A DNA stretch of 64,000 nt from an uncultured Lachnospiraceae bacterium (lineage in GTDB: Bacteria; Bacillota; Clostridia; Lachnospirales; Lachnospiraceae). Below the pieces are notes generated by a model. The model did no database searches. It saw nothing but the letters and a program-made list of their open reading frames with translations, and was not told the DNA's origin. Shown here one piece after another: positions 9,565-18,107 of this stretch. Where the stretch lies: positions 59,251 through 123,250 of the forward strand of contig CANRWO010000001.1 of assembly GCA_947643615.1 (NCBI GenBank), read 5' to 3'. A program made the translations under genes and the position numbers. The first letter of the stretch is position 1. Every line of letters begins with the position of its first letter.

Positions 9565-10581
9565 ATGAAGATTTTAGTGACAGGCGGCGCCGGGTTTATC
9601 GGCAGCCATACGGTGGTAGAGCTTCAGCAGGCAGGTTATGATGTTGTAGTGCTTGATAATTTGTCTAATTCCAGCGAAAAGTCCTTACAGCGTGTAGAGG
9701 CGATCACTGGTATGCCGGTTCCTTTTTATCAGACCGACATATTGGATAGAGAAGGGTTGGAAGCCATATTTTCCAAGGAGAATATTGACGCCGTTATTCA
9801 TTTCGCAGGACTGAAGGCGGTGGGGGAATCCGTACAGAAGCCATGGGAATACTATGAGAACAATATAGCAGGTACGCTGACGCTGGTAGATGTGATGAGA
9901 AAACATAATGTAAAGAATATCATTTTCTCCTCCAGTGCAACCGTGTACGGCAATCCGGCATTTATTCCGATCACCGAGGACTGTCCCAAAGGGCAATGCA
10001 CCAACCCTTACGGGTGGACGAAATCCATGCTGGAGCAGATTTTGTCTGACATTCAGAAGGCTGACCCTGAATGGAACGTGATCCTGCTCCGCTACTTTAA
10101 CCCTATCGGTGCACATAAGAGCGGGACTATGGGAGAGAACCCCAACGGTATCCCCAATAATCTCATGCCTTATATCACCCAGGTGGCCGTGGGGAAATTG
10201 AAGGAACTGGGTGTGTTCGGGAATGACTATGATACCCATGACGGAACAGGGGTCAGAGACTACATCCATGTGGTGGATCTTGCGATGGGACATGTGAAGG
10301 CTTTGAAGAAAATCGAGGAGAAGGCAGGCCTGAAGATTTACAACCTGGGCACAGGGGTAGGTTACAGCGTTCTGGATATCGTGAAGAATTTCCAGGAGGC
10401 CACAGGTGTACAGATCCCCTATGTGATCAAGGAACGCCGCCCGGGGGATATCGCTTCCTGCTATGCGGATGCGAGCCTGGCGAAGGAAGAGCTTGGCTGG
10501 ACAGCACAGAACGGGATCCGGGAGATGTGCGAGGATTCCTGGAGATGGCAGAAGAATAATCCCGACGGATATGGGGAATAA
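9565..10581 (+). CDS. galE: UDP-glucose 4-epimerase
   Basis: The 338-residue protein has the usual GalE length. It is a short-chain dehydrogenase of the extended type: NAD-binding GGAGFIGSH at residues 7-15, the SSSATVYG segment with the catalytic Ser near 124, and the YGWTK active site (Y149, K153). It interconverts UDP-glucose and UDP-galactose, and in some homologues the N-acetyl forms. ATG at 9565 follows AGAGGG and gives the canonical N-terminus [13 protein letters not shown]; an upstream ATG at 9499 would add 22 unconserved residues. Confidence 0.95.
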   Translation: MKILVTGGAGFIGSHTVVELQQAGYDVVVLDNLSNSSEKSLQRVEAITGMPVPFYQTDILDREGLEAIFSKENIDAVIHFAGLKAVGESVQKPWEYYENNIAGTLTLVDVMRKHNVKNIIFSSSATVYGNPAFIPITEDCPKGQCTNPYGWTKSMLEQILSDIQKADPEWNVILLRYFNPIGAHKSGTMGENPNGIPNNLMPYITQVAVGKLKELGVFGNDYDTHDGTGVRDYIHVVDLAMGHVKALKKIEEKAGLKIYNLGTGVGYSVLDIVKNFQEATGVQIPYVIKERRPGDIASCYADASLAKEELGWTAQNGIREMCEDSWRWQKNNPDGYGE

Positions 10582-10655
10582 AGCAGTAACATAAAAGCGG
10601 CCGGCTATGTGGCCGTTTGGGTTGAATAGATCTGCAAAAAAGTAGAATAGGTGTC

Positions 10656-10696
10656 AGCCGTCACAAGCGATAGTATTGTGGCGGCTGTGTCTTTTT
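10656..10696 (+). terminator. Rho-independent terminator after galE
   Basis: AGCCGTCACAA (10656-10666) pairs with TTGTGGCGGCT (10676-10686), 11 pairs with one G-U, followed by GTGTCTTTTT. Confidence 0.85.
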
Positions 10697-10839
10697 ATAC
10701 CGGAGTGCGTGTTTGAAAATGCATTCACGAAACCGGCGAAGATGGAAATTCAGGCAAGTGAGACATACGGCTGATCAGTGCAGGTTATATTGGGGTGAAG
10801 GAATCGGGAACCGTTATTAACAGAAAAAGGAGAGAGACA

Positions 10840-12309
10840 ATGTTTACATGGAAAGAAGCAAGGCCGGAAGACTTTGGCATACCGGCGGAAGCAGTAGGGC
10901 AACTGGAAGGCCAGCTAAAGGAAATGCGTTTGCGGATCCACGGCTTTATGCTGATAAAGGGGGAAAACATCCTGGCGGAGAGATACTATGAACCCTTTGG
11001 AAGGGATAAGCTCCACCGCATGTATTCCATCACGAAGAGCTTTACGGCGTTAGCGGTAGGGTTACTGGTGAAAAACGGCCTGGTCAAGCCGGAGGACAGA
11101 ATATGTGATTATTTCCCGGAAAAGCTGCCGGAGGGCGGGGCCCATCCATGGTGCCGGGAGATGACCATACGGGATATGCTGACCATGCGCACCTGCCATT
11201 CTTCCACTACATACAAGAGGCATGGTGGGAAGGACTGGACGGAGTCTTTTTTCCATGTGGCGCCGGATCATGTGCCGGGAACCGTTTTTTCTTATGATAC
11301 CTCTTCCTCGCAGGTGCTTGCGGCATTGGTGGAAAAGCTGACAGGGAAAAAGATGCTGGATTATATGCGCAGCCAGATATTGGATCAGCTGGGTTTTTCC
11401 AAAGAGGCCTATATTTTGCCGGATCCCGTAGGCGTTTCTCAGGGAGGGAGCGGCCTGGTGTGCACTTTGAGGGATGTGGCGGCAGTGGCCCATCTTTGCT
11501 GTAGAATGGGTTCTATACAGGGAAGGGAATATCTTCCCGCGGATTATATGCAGGAAGCGACAGGGGGGCAGGTTCCCACAGACCTGCAGCCGGTGCTGGA
11601 TGAACAGTGCGGATACGGTTATTTTATCTGGAAACCAAGGGAGGAAGGGTTTACCTTTTTCGGCATGGGCGGGCAGCTGGCAGTATGCTTCCCGCAGTAT
11701 GATTTCTGTTATATCACCATGGCGGACACAATCGGCAATCCGGCAGGGGTCCAGGCTTTGCACAATTGTTTTTACCGGACGGTTTTCCCCTGCCTGAAAG
11801 CTTCCTCGCCTTCCGGAACGCATGGGGCCAAGGCTTATGGCAGCACGTGCGAAGGTATCTGTGAAGAAAAGCGGGAGCAGGGGTTCCTTTCTATGGAAAA
11901 GGGATTGCGGGAGAGCACCCAGGCCGTGCCCTATGCTTTTTATCCCAATGCATTAGAGTGGGAAGAGGTGTGTTTTGACTGGGAGCAGAAGGAGATGTCA
12001 CTGGCCCTCTCAGGGAACAGGTATACCATTGCTTTTGGGACGGAGGAATGGGTGCGGCAGCCTTTGCTTGATACAGAATATTTCTGCGAGTGCCGGGGGC
12101 AGTGGAAAATGGGGCATTTTATTTTGGAATGTTATGTGCTCTACGAGGATATGGGAAATATCCGTATGGATTTTGCGTGGAAGGATCATCGCATGAGTGT
12201 CCGTTCGGTCTGCGCAGGGGAAGTGTTCCCTCCGGAAATGAAAAGCCATTACCAGGGGTTTGCTTCCGCAGAGAGGAACGGAGGGCAGTCCGCCAACCAG
12301 GCAGGATAA
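10840..12309 (+). CDS. Class C beta-lactamase-like serine hydrolase
   Basis: The 489-residue protein has the serine-nucleophile motif SITKS (S63-x-x-K66), a tyrosine motif in SYDTSSSQ, and GMGGQ in the place of the third box. The catalytic domain spans about residues 1-320; a C-terminal extension of about 170 residues is of unknown fold. Such enzymes are beta-lactamase/esterase/peptidase-like, and there is no direct evidence for antibiotic resistance. No signal peptide is seen, so it is probably cytoplasmic. ATG at 10840 follows AAAGGAGAG. Confidence 0.8.
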   Translation: MFTWKEARPEDFGIPAEAVGQLEGQLKEMRLRIHGFMLIKGENILAERYYEPFGRDKLHRMYSITKSFTALAVGLLVKNGLVKPEDRICDYFPEKLPEGGAHPWCREMTIRDMLTMRTCHSSTTYKRHGGKDWTESFFHVAPDHVPGTVFSYDTSSSQVLAALVEKLTGKKMLDYMRSQILDQLGFSKEAYILPDPVGVSQGGSGLVCTLRDVAAVAHLCCRMGSIQGREYLPADYMQEATGGQVPTDLQPVLDEQCGYGYFIWKPREEGFTFFGMGGQLAVCFPQYDFCYITMADTIGNPAGVQALHNCFYRTVFPCLKASSPSGTHGAKAYGSTCEGICEEKREQGFLSMEKGLRESTQAVPYAFYPNALEWEEVCFDWEQKEMSLALSGNRYTIAFGTEEWVRQPLLDTEYFCECRGQWKMGHFILECYVLYEDMGNIRMDFAWKDHRMSVRSVCAGEVFPPEMKSHYQGFASAERNGGQSANQAG

Positions 12310-12332
12310 AGGGAAAGGGTCTGTCGGCGTGG

Positions 12333-12371
12333 CCTTACGGAAATGTAAGGTTAGGCGGGAAAATGTAAGGT
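12333..12371 (+). promoter_or_regulatory. BceR-like operator before the ABC transporter
   Basis: CCTTACGGAAATGTAAGG at 12333-12350 is an inverted repeat. Its core TTACG-GAAA-TGTAA differs at one base from TNACA-N4-TGTAA, the site I recall for BceR-type response regulators. The half AAATGTAAGGT is repeated exactly 20 bp later (12341-12351 and 12361-12371), two helical turns. A TATGAT box at 12402-12407 without a good -35 lies 30 bp downstream, as expected for an activated promoter. The rest of the 261-bp gap holds no gene. Confidence 0.5.
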
Positions 12372-12570
12372 ACTTCTATGGCAGCGCTATTTTCCCTGGT
12401 GTATGATTGTGTTAACGTAGCAATACAGATTTCGCAGCAGTACATTTTATAATGGGTCGGGACAATTTCCGGTTCTCCATTTGGGGCAGGGATGGTTCAG
12501 CCCGGACTTGGTACTGGGCGGGCGATGGGAAACAAATTGCCCCGGGCGGCAATTGGACAGGAGGAAGAAA

Positions 12571-13374
12571 ATGGCGCTGTTGGAAGTGAAAAATTTGGGA
12601 AAAGTTTATACTACCCGTTTGGGGGGGAGCAAAGTACAGGCTCTGGATAATGTAAATTTCTCTGTGGAACAGGGGGAATATGTGGCTATTATGGGTGAAT
12701 CCGGCTCCGGCAAGACCACATTGCTCAATATTATGGCTTCGCTGGATAAGCCTGCCAAGGGAGCGGTCATTCTGGCAGGGAAAAACATGTCGGACATTAA
12801 GCAAAAAGAACTGTGCGCTTTTCGCAGGGATAACCTGGGGTTTGTGTTTCAGGACTTTAATCTGCTGGACTCGCTGTCTCTTAAGGACAATATATTTCTG
12901 CCGTTGGTGCTGGCGGGTTGTGAGTACGGGAAGATGGAGGAGCGCCTTAGGCCTCTGGCGAAGAAGCTGGGCATTTCGGATTTGCTGGAAAAGTACCCTT
13001 ATGAGGTTTCTGGTGGGCAGAAACAGAGGACGGCGGTAGCAAGGGCGTTGATCACACAACCCCAGATGGTGCTGGCGGATGAACCTACGGGGGCGCTGGA
13101 TTCCAAGGCATCCGACAGGCTGCTGCGGATTTTTGCGGAAGTAAACGAGGACGGACAGACCATTGTCATGGTGACACATAGTCTCCAGGCTGCCAGCAAG
13201 GCGGGAAGAGTGCTGTTTATCAAAGACGGCAGCGTGTTTAACCAGATTTACCGGGGGAAGCTTACGGATGACGAGATGTATCGTAAGATCTCCGATACCC
13301 TGACGGTGCTTCAGGCAGAGAAGGCCGGCTGGCATACGGATTATGATGAAGACGCAGGAAAGGGGGAGGCGTAA
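12571..13374 (+). CDS. BceA-like ABC transporter ATP-binding protein
   Basis: The 267-residue ATPase has Walker A GESGSGKTTLLN, signature VSGGQKQRTAVARAL and Walker B MVLADEPTGALDS. It has the MacB/BceA character of ATPases that pair with FtsX-like permeases. ATG at 12571 follows AGGAGG (12559-12564). It ends 2 bp before the permease start. BceAB-type pumps confer resistance to and sense peptide antibiotics such as bacitracin, usually with a two-component system, but no kinase or regulator is adjacent here. Confidence 0.9.
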   Translation: MALLEVKNLGKVYTTRLGGSKVQALDNVNFSVEQGEYVAIMGESGSGKTTLLNIMASLDKPAKGAVILAGKNMSDIKQKELCAFRRDNLGFVFQDFNLLDSLSLKDNIFLPLVLAGCEYGKMEERLRPLAKKLGISDLLEKYPYEVSGGQKQRTAVARALITQPQMVLADEPTGALDSKASDRLLRIFAEVNEDGQTIVMVTHSLQAASKAGRVLFIKDGSVFNQIYRGKLTDDEMYRKISDTLTVLQAEKAGWHTDYDEDAGKGEA

Positions 13375-13375
13375 G

Positions 13376-15364
13376 ATGAAGCAAAAGAGAACTCTGCTCC
13401 CCAGGATGGCTGCCACTAACATCCGTAAGAACGGCTCCACATATCTGCCTTTTATCGGTATAAGCATCTTTGCCATGTTCACTTATTTTGTCTTTGACCT
13501 GATTTTAAAAAATGACATTATGTATACTCTGCCCAAGGGTGTCTATGCGCTTGTATTGGTACAGATCGGGTTCGGGCTTTTGAGCGTTATTATGGTTCCC
13601 TTTTTGTACTATACAAACAGCTTTCTCATTAAGCGGAGGAAGCGGGAGCTGGGATTGTACAGTATACTTGGGTTGGAGAAAAAGCATATCGGCATCATGA
13701 TGTTTTGGGAAAGCCTGATTATTTACGGGATTGTCATAGGAGGGGCGATTGGCTTGGGACTGCTGTTTTCCCGCCTGATCTTCCTGATTCTTTTAAATCT
13801 TGCAAAAATGCCTGTGAATGTGGAATTTGCAATCAGTCCCAGGGCGGTGACGGACGTCATGGCATTCTATGCATTTATTACCGGACTGAACCTTTTTGTC
13901 AATCTGGTCCAGGTAGGGAGGACCAATCCGGTGGAGCTTATGGGGGATTCCAGGAGAGGGGAGAAAACGCCGCGGTTTACCTGGCTATGGAGCATTCTGG
14001 GACTTCTTACCCTGGGGGAGGGATATTACAGGGCCATAACGGCGAAGCTGGATTCCATGATATTTATTGATTTCTTCCTGGCAGTGTTTTTGGTGGTCGT
14101 GGGTACTTATTTCCTGTTTACTTCCGGAAGTGTGGCTATTTTGAAAATGATGAAAAAGAGTAAAAAACTGTTTTACAGGCCGGATAATTTTATCACCGTA
14201 TCGGGCATGCTCTACCGCATGAAGAAAAACGCAGCCAGCCTCTCCAATATCTGTGTTTTCTCCACTATGGTGATCATCACGGTGGTGTGCTCTTTCTCCG
14301 TGTACCTGGGAATGGACTCCATTGTCGGCTCCCGGTTCAACCGCAATGTGCAGATTAGCTTTATAGGCCAAAATCCTGTGGACAGGGAGGCCTTGAGGGC
14401 ACAGGCGGAAAGCCTGGCGGGGCAGTACGGCGTAGAGCCGGAGAACTGGCTGGATTATGCCAGGGTGAAGCTTTCCGCCCATCTGGAGGACGGTCAGTTC
14501 GCTGTGAGCCAGGAATTCGCCACGGACTATGAAAATACGTTTTCAGTAAAGCTTATCACCCTGGAGGAATATAACCGTTCGGAAGGAACTTCGGAGAGCC
14601 TGGAACCGGGGGAGGTGCTGCTTTTTTCCACCGGATTTGATTTCGGGAGGGATACGGTTCTGTTTGGGGAAAAGGAGTTTACCGTGAAAAAGGAGCTGGA
14701 CAGCTCCTGCTTCGGACTTAAGGTGGAGAGCGATACCTTTGACCGCAATTATCTGGTGGTCTGTGCGGATGAAAAGGAGTTGGCTGAAATCGCAGGGTTA
14801 CTGAACACGGATGCGGCGGATAATTGGACTTATCTGTGCTGCTTTGACCTTCCCAGGGAGGGGGAGGAGGCGGACGGTTTCTCGGCCGCAATGGGACAGT
14901 ATGTATCCGGATTAGACGGGTATGCGGGTTTCACAGATTACCGGCAGAATTTACGGGATACGGAGAGTATGTACGGCAGCCTTTTGTTTATCGGCATCTT
15001 CTTCGGGTTGATCTTCCTGATCTGCCTGCTGATCATTATGTATTATAAACAGATTACGGAAGGCTTTGAGGACCAGAAAAACTTTGAGATCATGCAGAAG
15101 GTGGGGTTAAGTGACCAGGAGATCCGCCGGACCATCAAAAAGCAGGTTAAAATGGTATTTCTGCTTCCACTTGGGGGGGCGCTGCTCCACACAGCCATGG
15201 CTTTTAAAATGATTTTTCTGCTTCTGGGAGGCATCAATTTTTATGAGAAGAACCTGTTGCTTGGGTGCGCCCTTGTAACTGCATTTGCCTTCGCCATATT
15301 TTACACCCTGTTCTACCGGAAGACATCGGGAACTTACTACAGGATCGTAAAGCGCTTGGAGTGA
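13376..15364 (+). CDS. BceB-like FtsX-family ABC permease
   Basis: The 662-residue protein has one N-terminal membrane segment, further groups of membrane segments in the first half, a large extracellular domain at about residues 320-530, and three C-terminal membrane segments. The large domain between the membrane groups is the hallmark of BceB-type permeases that bind peptide antibiotics. ATG at 13376 follows AGGGGGAGG and lies just after the ATPase stop, so the two are translated together. The transcript probably ends at the terminator at 15440-15491. Confidence 0.88.
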   Translation: MKQKRTLLPRMAATNIRKNGSTYLPFIGISIFAMFTYFVFDLILKNDIMYTLPKGVYALVLVQIGFGLLSVIMVPFLYYTNSFLIKRRKRELGLYSILGLEKKHIGIMMFWESLIIYGIVIGGAIGLGLLFSRLIFLILLNLAKMPVNVEFAISPRAVTDVMAFYAFITGLNLFVNLVQVGRTNPVELMGDSRRGEKTPRFTWLWSILGLLTLGEGYYRAITAKLDSMIFIDFFLAVFLVVVGTYFLFTSGSVAILKMMKKSKKLFYRPDNFITVSGMLYRMKKNAASLSNICVFSTMVIITVVCSFSVYLGMDSIVGSRFNRNVQISFIGQNPVDREALRAQAESLAGQYGVEPENWLDYARVKLSAHLEDGQFAVSQEFATDYENTFSVKLITLEEYNRSEGTSESLEPGEVLLFSTGFDFGRDTVLFGEKEFTVKKELDSSCFGLKVESDTFDRNYLVVCADEKELAEIAGLLNTDAADNWTYLCCFDLPREGEEADGFSAAMGQYVSGLDGYAGFTDYRQNLRDTESMYGSLLFIGIFFGLIFLICLLIIMYYKQITEGFEDQKNFEIMQKVGLSDQEIRRTIKKQVKMVFLLPLGGALLHTAMAFKMIFLLLGGINFYEKNLLLGCALVTAFAFAIFYTLFYRKTSGTYYRIVKRLE

Positions 15365-15439
15365 ATCCTCCGTTGACCGGGCACAAAGACCTTATGTGCA
15401 CAGGATGGGGATCAGAATTGGAAAGGGCGGATAGAACCA

Positions 15440-15491
15440 AACCCCTTCTTTCGGCATATGGTAGAGTATATGCCGGAGGGAGGGGTTTTTT
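15440..15491 (+). terminator. Strong terminator hairpin containing the subtilase SD
   Basis: The 20-nt arms 15440-15459 and 15468-15487 pair fully with three G-U pairs around an 8-nt loop, with six T at 15486-15491. The right arm contains GGAGGGAGGGG, which would serve as the SD of the subtilase start codon at 15492. Confidence 0.8.
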
Positions 15492-15860
15492 ATGCCTATT
15501 GACTGCAGGGGAAGAATACTTTCTGATGATTATTATGATGCCATTACGGATTTTCCGGTTGAGCTGTTGGAGGACTATACAGACGAACAATGCTATGCGG
15601 ATGTGGACGGATTGTACAATGTGATCTATTTCGGAAGAGAGGAATTGAGGAACCCACAGGCCTACTTTATTTCCTACAGAAGTGTGCCCAAGCTGTACGG
15701 ACTGATGCAGGAGGGCGGCGGAACCGGTGGTTTCGATCCAAACAGCCTGATAGCAAGCGGCATCACACAGGTCCAGAGGGAGCCTTTGGCCCTTACCGGA
15801 AGAGGGGTGATCATTTGTATTGTGGATACAGGGGAGCGTGTTATTCTATTGTCAGGTTAG
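15492..15860 (+). pseudogene. S8 subtilase family peptidase, 5' fragment cut by the mobile element
   Basis: The 122-residue frame matches the N-terminal part of clostridial CspA/B-like subtilases: a DDYYDAITDFPVELL prodomain-like start, FISYRSVPKLYGLM, then the strand GVIICIVDTG with the catalytic Asp at residue 112. After DTG, where homologues continue with the catalytic domain, the frame reads nine unrelated residues and stops. The His and Ser of the catalytic triad are absent. Csp-type proteases act in spore germination. I infer that integration of the element at about 15831 removed the rest of the gene; that part should lie beyond the right end. Confidence 0.75.
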
Positions 15861-16258
15861 CAAAACCTCAGTAAAATCAGGAGGTTCCGCTGATTTAGTC
15901 CTACGAAAAAGTGCCGGATAGGTGGTCATTTTTGAGTGAGGACGGGCCCGCTCCAGCAATCAAAAAGAATATTTGCAGTTATTTAACACAAGGCAGATTG
16001 ACTATCGGCATCTGGCAGGGTACTTATGTGCCCATTACAACTGAATAATGATTTAGGTGGGACTAAATTAGCTTTCTTTCGTGCAGGCTCCTTTAGTCCC
16101 GCTTTTTTTCGCCCGGAAAAAGGCCGGAAAAGGATAATGCTGGTAAGAGGCTGATTTAGCCACCACACAGGAGCAAAGGAGGTAGATGTAAGGTTCTGTT
16201 TTTATCCAGATTCAATGTAACCAGATAACAGATTTAACAACAGAGAGGAAACAGGCAT
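15861..16258 (+). other. Left-end non-coding region of the element
   Basis: No gene is seen in these 398 bp. They hold a small hairpin (AACCTC/GAGGTT, about 15864-15886), three copies of TGATTTAG (15891-15898, 16049-16056, 16152-16159), and a strong terminator at 16059-16110. A left-end recombination region followed by the parA promoter is expected here, but I cannot assign the sites. Confidence 0.5.
16059..16110 (+). terminator. Rho-independent terminator isolating the element from host transcription
   Basis: GGGACTAAA (16059-16067) pairs perfectly with TTTAGTCCC (16092-16100), followed by GCTTTTTTTC. Confidence 0.8.
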
Positions 16259-17101
16259 ATGGGCAAGGTTTTAGGAATTGTAAACAGAAAGGGCGGCGTG
16301 GGTAAGACCACGACCGCCACGACCCTGTCATATCTGCTGTCTAAGGAAGGGTGCAGGGTGGCATTGATTGACTTTGACGGGCAGAGGCACACGACCAAGT
16401 TATGCGGGGTGGCGGCGCCGGAGCAGTTGACCGTGACGATCTATGACATTCTGAAATGTATCGTGATGAACGAAAAACTGCCGGACAGTGAGGATTACAT
16501 GATAAGGACGGAGACCGGGGTAGACCTGATCCCGGCGAACAATAAGCTGGACAACTTTGACAAGCTGATGTGCGATACCGATTTTGCGGAGTACAAGCTG
16601 AAGGAATTCGTAGATACCATTAAAGAGCAGTACGATTACATCCTTATCGACGGGATGCCGAAGATGGGGACGGCCATGATAAATGTGATGATATGCTGTG
16701 ACAGCCTGCTCATTCCGGTGCAGTCGGAGACGCTGGCGGTGGAGGGAATGGCGGAGTTCCTGCGGGCATTCCACAGGATCAAGAGCCACGCCAACGCAGG
16801 ATTGGAGATCGAGGGCATCCTGATCACCATGGATAACGAGCGGACAAGGGTATCTAAGCGGGTGAAGGCGCAGTTACAGCAGGCGCTGGGGGAGAGGGTG
16901 CGCATCTTCACCAACAGCATTCCCCGCTCGATCAAGGTGCCGGAGGCCGTGGAATACGGCATGACGATCTGCGAGTATGAGCCGGACAACCCGGCGGCGA
17001 AAGCCTATGAAAAATTTGTAAAGGAGTTGATGGGAAATGGCGACAAAGACACCAAAAATACCGGCAAGGGCATCGAAAGCACCAGTGAACACATTGCTTA
17101 A
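16259..17101 (+). CDS. parA: ParA family ATPase (Soj-like)
   Basis: The 280-residue protein has the deviant Walker A KGGVGKTTTATTL near residue 11, the DFDGQ motif, and the Walker B region YDYILIDGMPKMG. ParA ATPases position or partition DNA with ParB; on conjugative elements they stabilise the excised circle. The 3' end overlaps parB by 65 bp in another frame. An SD-like GAGAGG lies at 16243-16248. It is the first gene of the long forward cluster. Confidence 0.92.
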   Translation: MGKVLGIVNRKGGVGKTTTATTLSYLLSKEGCRVALIDFDGQRHTTKLCGVAAPEQLTVTIYDILKCIVMNEKLPDSEDYMIRTETGVDLIPANNKLDNFDKLMCDTDFAEYKLKEFVDTIKEQYDYILIDGMPKMGTAMINVMICCDSLLIPVQSETLAVEGMAEFLRAFHRIKSHANAGLEIEGILITMDNERTRVSKRVKAQLQQALGERVRIFTNSIPRSIKVPEAVEYGMTICEYEPDNPAAKAYEKFVKELMGNGDKDTKNTGKGIESTSEHIA

Positions 17102-18107
17102 TTCCAGTCTGGACGGAATGGACGATTTGTTTGACTTTCAGACCAAGGAGCAGGCATCACAGCCGGGGCAGGGAGGGACCGGGGCGGGACTGGCGGAAAT
17201 GGAATTTGACCGTATGGAGCCGTTCCCTGACCATAAGTTTAAGCTGTATACCGGCCAGAGGCTGAATGACATGGTGGAGAGCATCCGGGAGCTTGGAATT
17301 CTGGAGCCCATCATCCTCTGGAGACAGGAGGACAGGTATACCATACTGAGCGGGCACAACCGTGTCAATGCGGCAAAGCTGGCAGGGCTTACCAAGGGTC
17401 CCGTTGTGATCCGGGAGGATCTGACCTATGAGGACGCCGTTCTGATCGTGACGGAGACGAACCTGCGTCAGCGTTCTTTTGACGATTTAAGTCCCTCTGA
17501 AAAGGCGTACTGCCTGAAACAGCACTATGACGCCATCAAGAGCCAGGGCAGGAGAAATGACCTTTTAAAGGAGCTTGAAGAGCTCTTAAACCCGCATGAA
17601 AACGGGGAAAACGAGACTTCATTGGGAAACCCAAAGAAGTTGGATGCAGGAGCGGAAGTCAGCGGGGAATACGGGCTGAGCAGGGACCGTATCGCCCGGT
17701 ATCTTAAGATAGCGACGCTTATCCCGCCGCTGCTGGACTGTCTGGACGCAAAGGCACTGGGATTTGAGGCGGCTTATGATATTTCTTTTGTGAAAGCGGA
17801 GCAGCAGCCATTGATCGCAGAACTGATCGTCAGGGACAATTACCGCATAGATACCAAAAAATCCGCCCTTCTGCATGATTATGCCAGAAAAGGAAAGCTG
17901 ACCGAGGAACGGATCCGGCAGATCATTACGGAGGAAAAGTCCAGGAAACCGAAGAGCAGTTTACAGCCCATCAGGATAAAAGAGACTGTTATCAACAGGT
18001 TTTTTGACAATCAGCAGAGCAGGAAGGAAATCGAGGAAACGATCATAAAGGCGCTGGAGTTCTATTTCGCCCAGAGTGGCGAAAATACAGGGCGGCAGAT
18101 TGGGTAG
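17037..18107 (+). CDS. parB: ParB/Spo0J-like partition protein
   Basis: The 356-residue protein has the ParB N-terminal nuclease-like fold: ESIRELGILEPIILWRQ, ILSGHNRVNAAKLAG and the ETNLRQRSF segment. A helix-turn-helix follows (about residues 180-240) with the SRDRIARYLKIA helix. It would bind parS-like sites on the element and work with the upstream ParA. It overlaps parA by 65 bp and its stop lies 32 bp inside the next gene, so the three are translationally linked. ATG at 17037 has an AAGGAG-type SD. Confidence 0.9.
   Translation: MATKTPKIPARASKAPVNTLLNSSLDGMDDLFDFQTKEQASQPGQGGTGAGLAEMEFDRMEPFPDHKFKLYTGQRLNDMVESIRELGILEPIILWRQEDRYTILSGHNRVNAAKLAGLTKGPVVIREDLTYEDAVLIVTETNLRQRSFDDLSPSEKAYCLKQHYDAIKSQGRRNDLLKELEELLNPHENGENETSLGNPKKLDAGAEVSGEYGLSRDRIARYLKIATLIPPLLDCLDAKALGFEAAYDISFVKAEQQPLIAELIVRDNYRIDTKKSALLHDYARKGKLTEERIRQIITEEKSRKPKSSLQPIRIKETVINRFFDNQQSRKEIEETIIKALEFYFAQSGENTGRQIG

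Noticed and set aside
16175..16191. SD AAAGGAGGT followed by ATG-TAA (start-stop) before parA
   Set aside because: Spacing of 3 nt is too short and there is no sign of conservation; probably chance.
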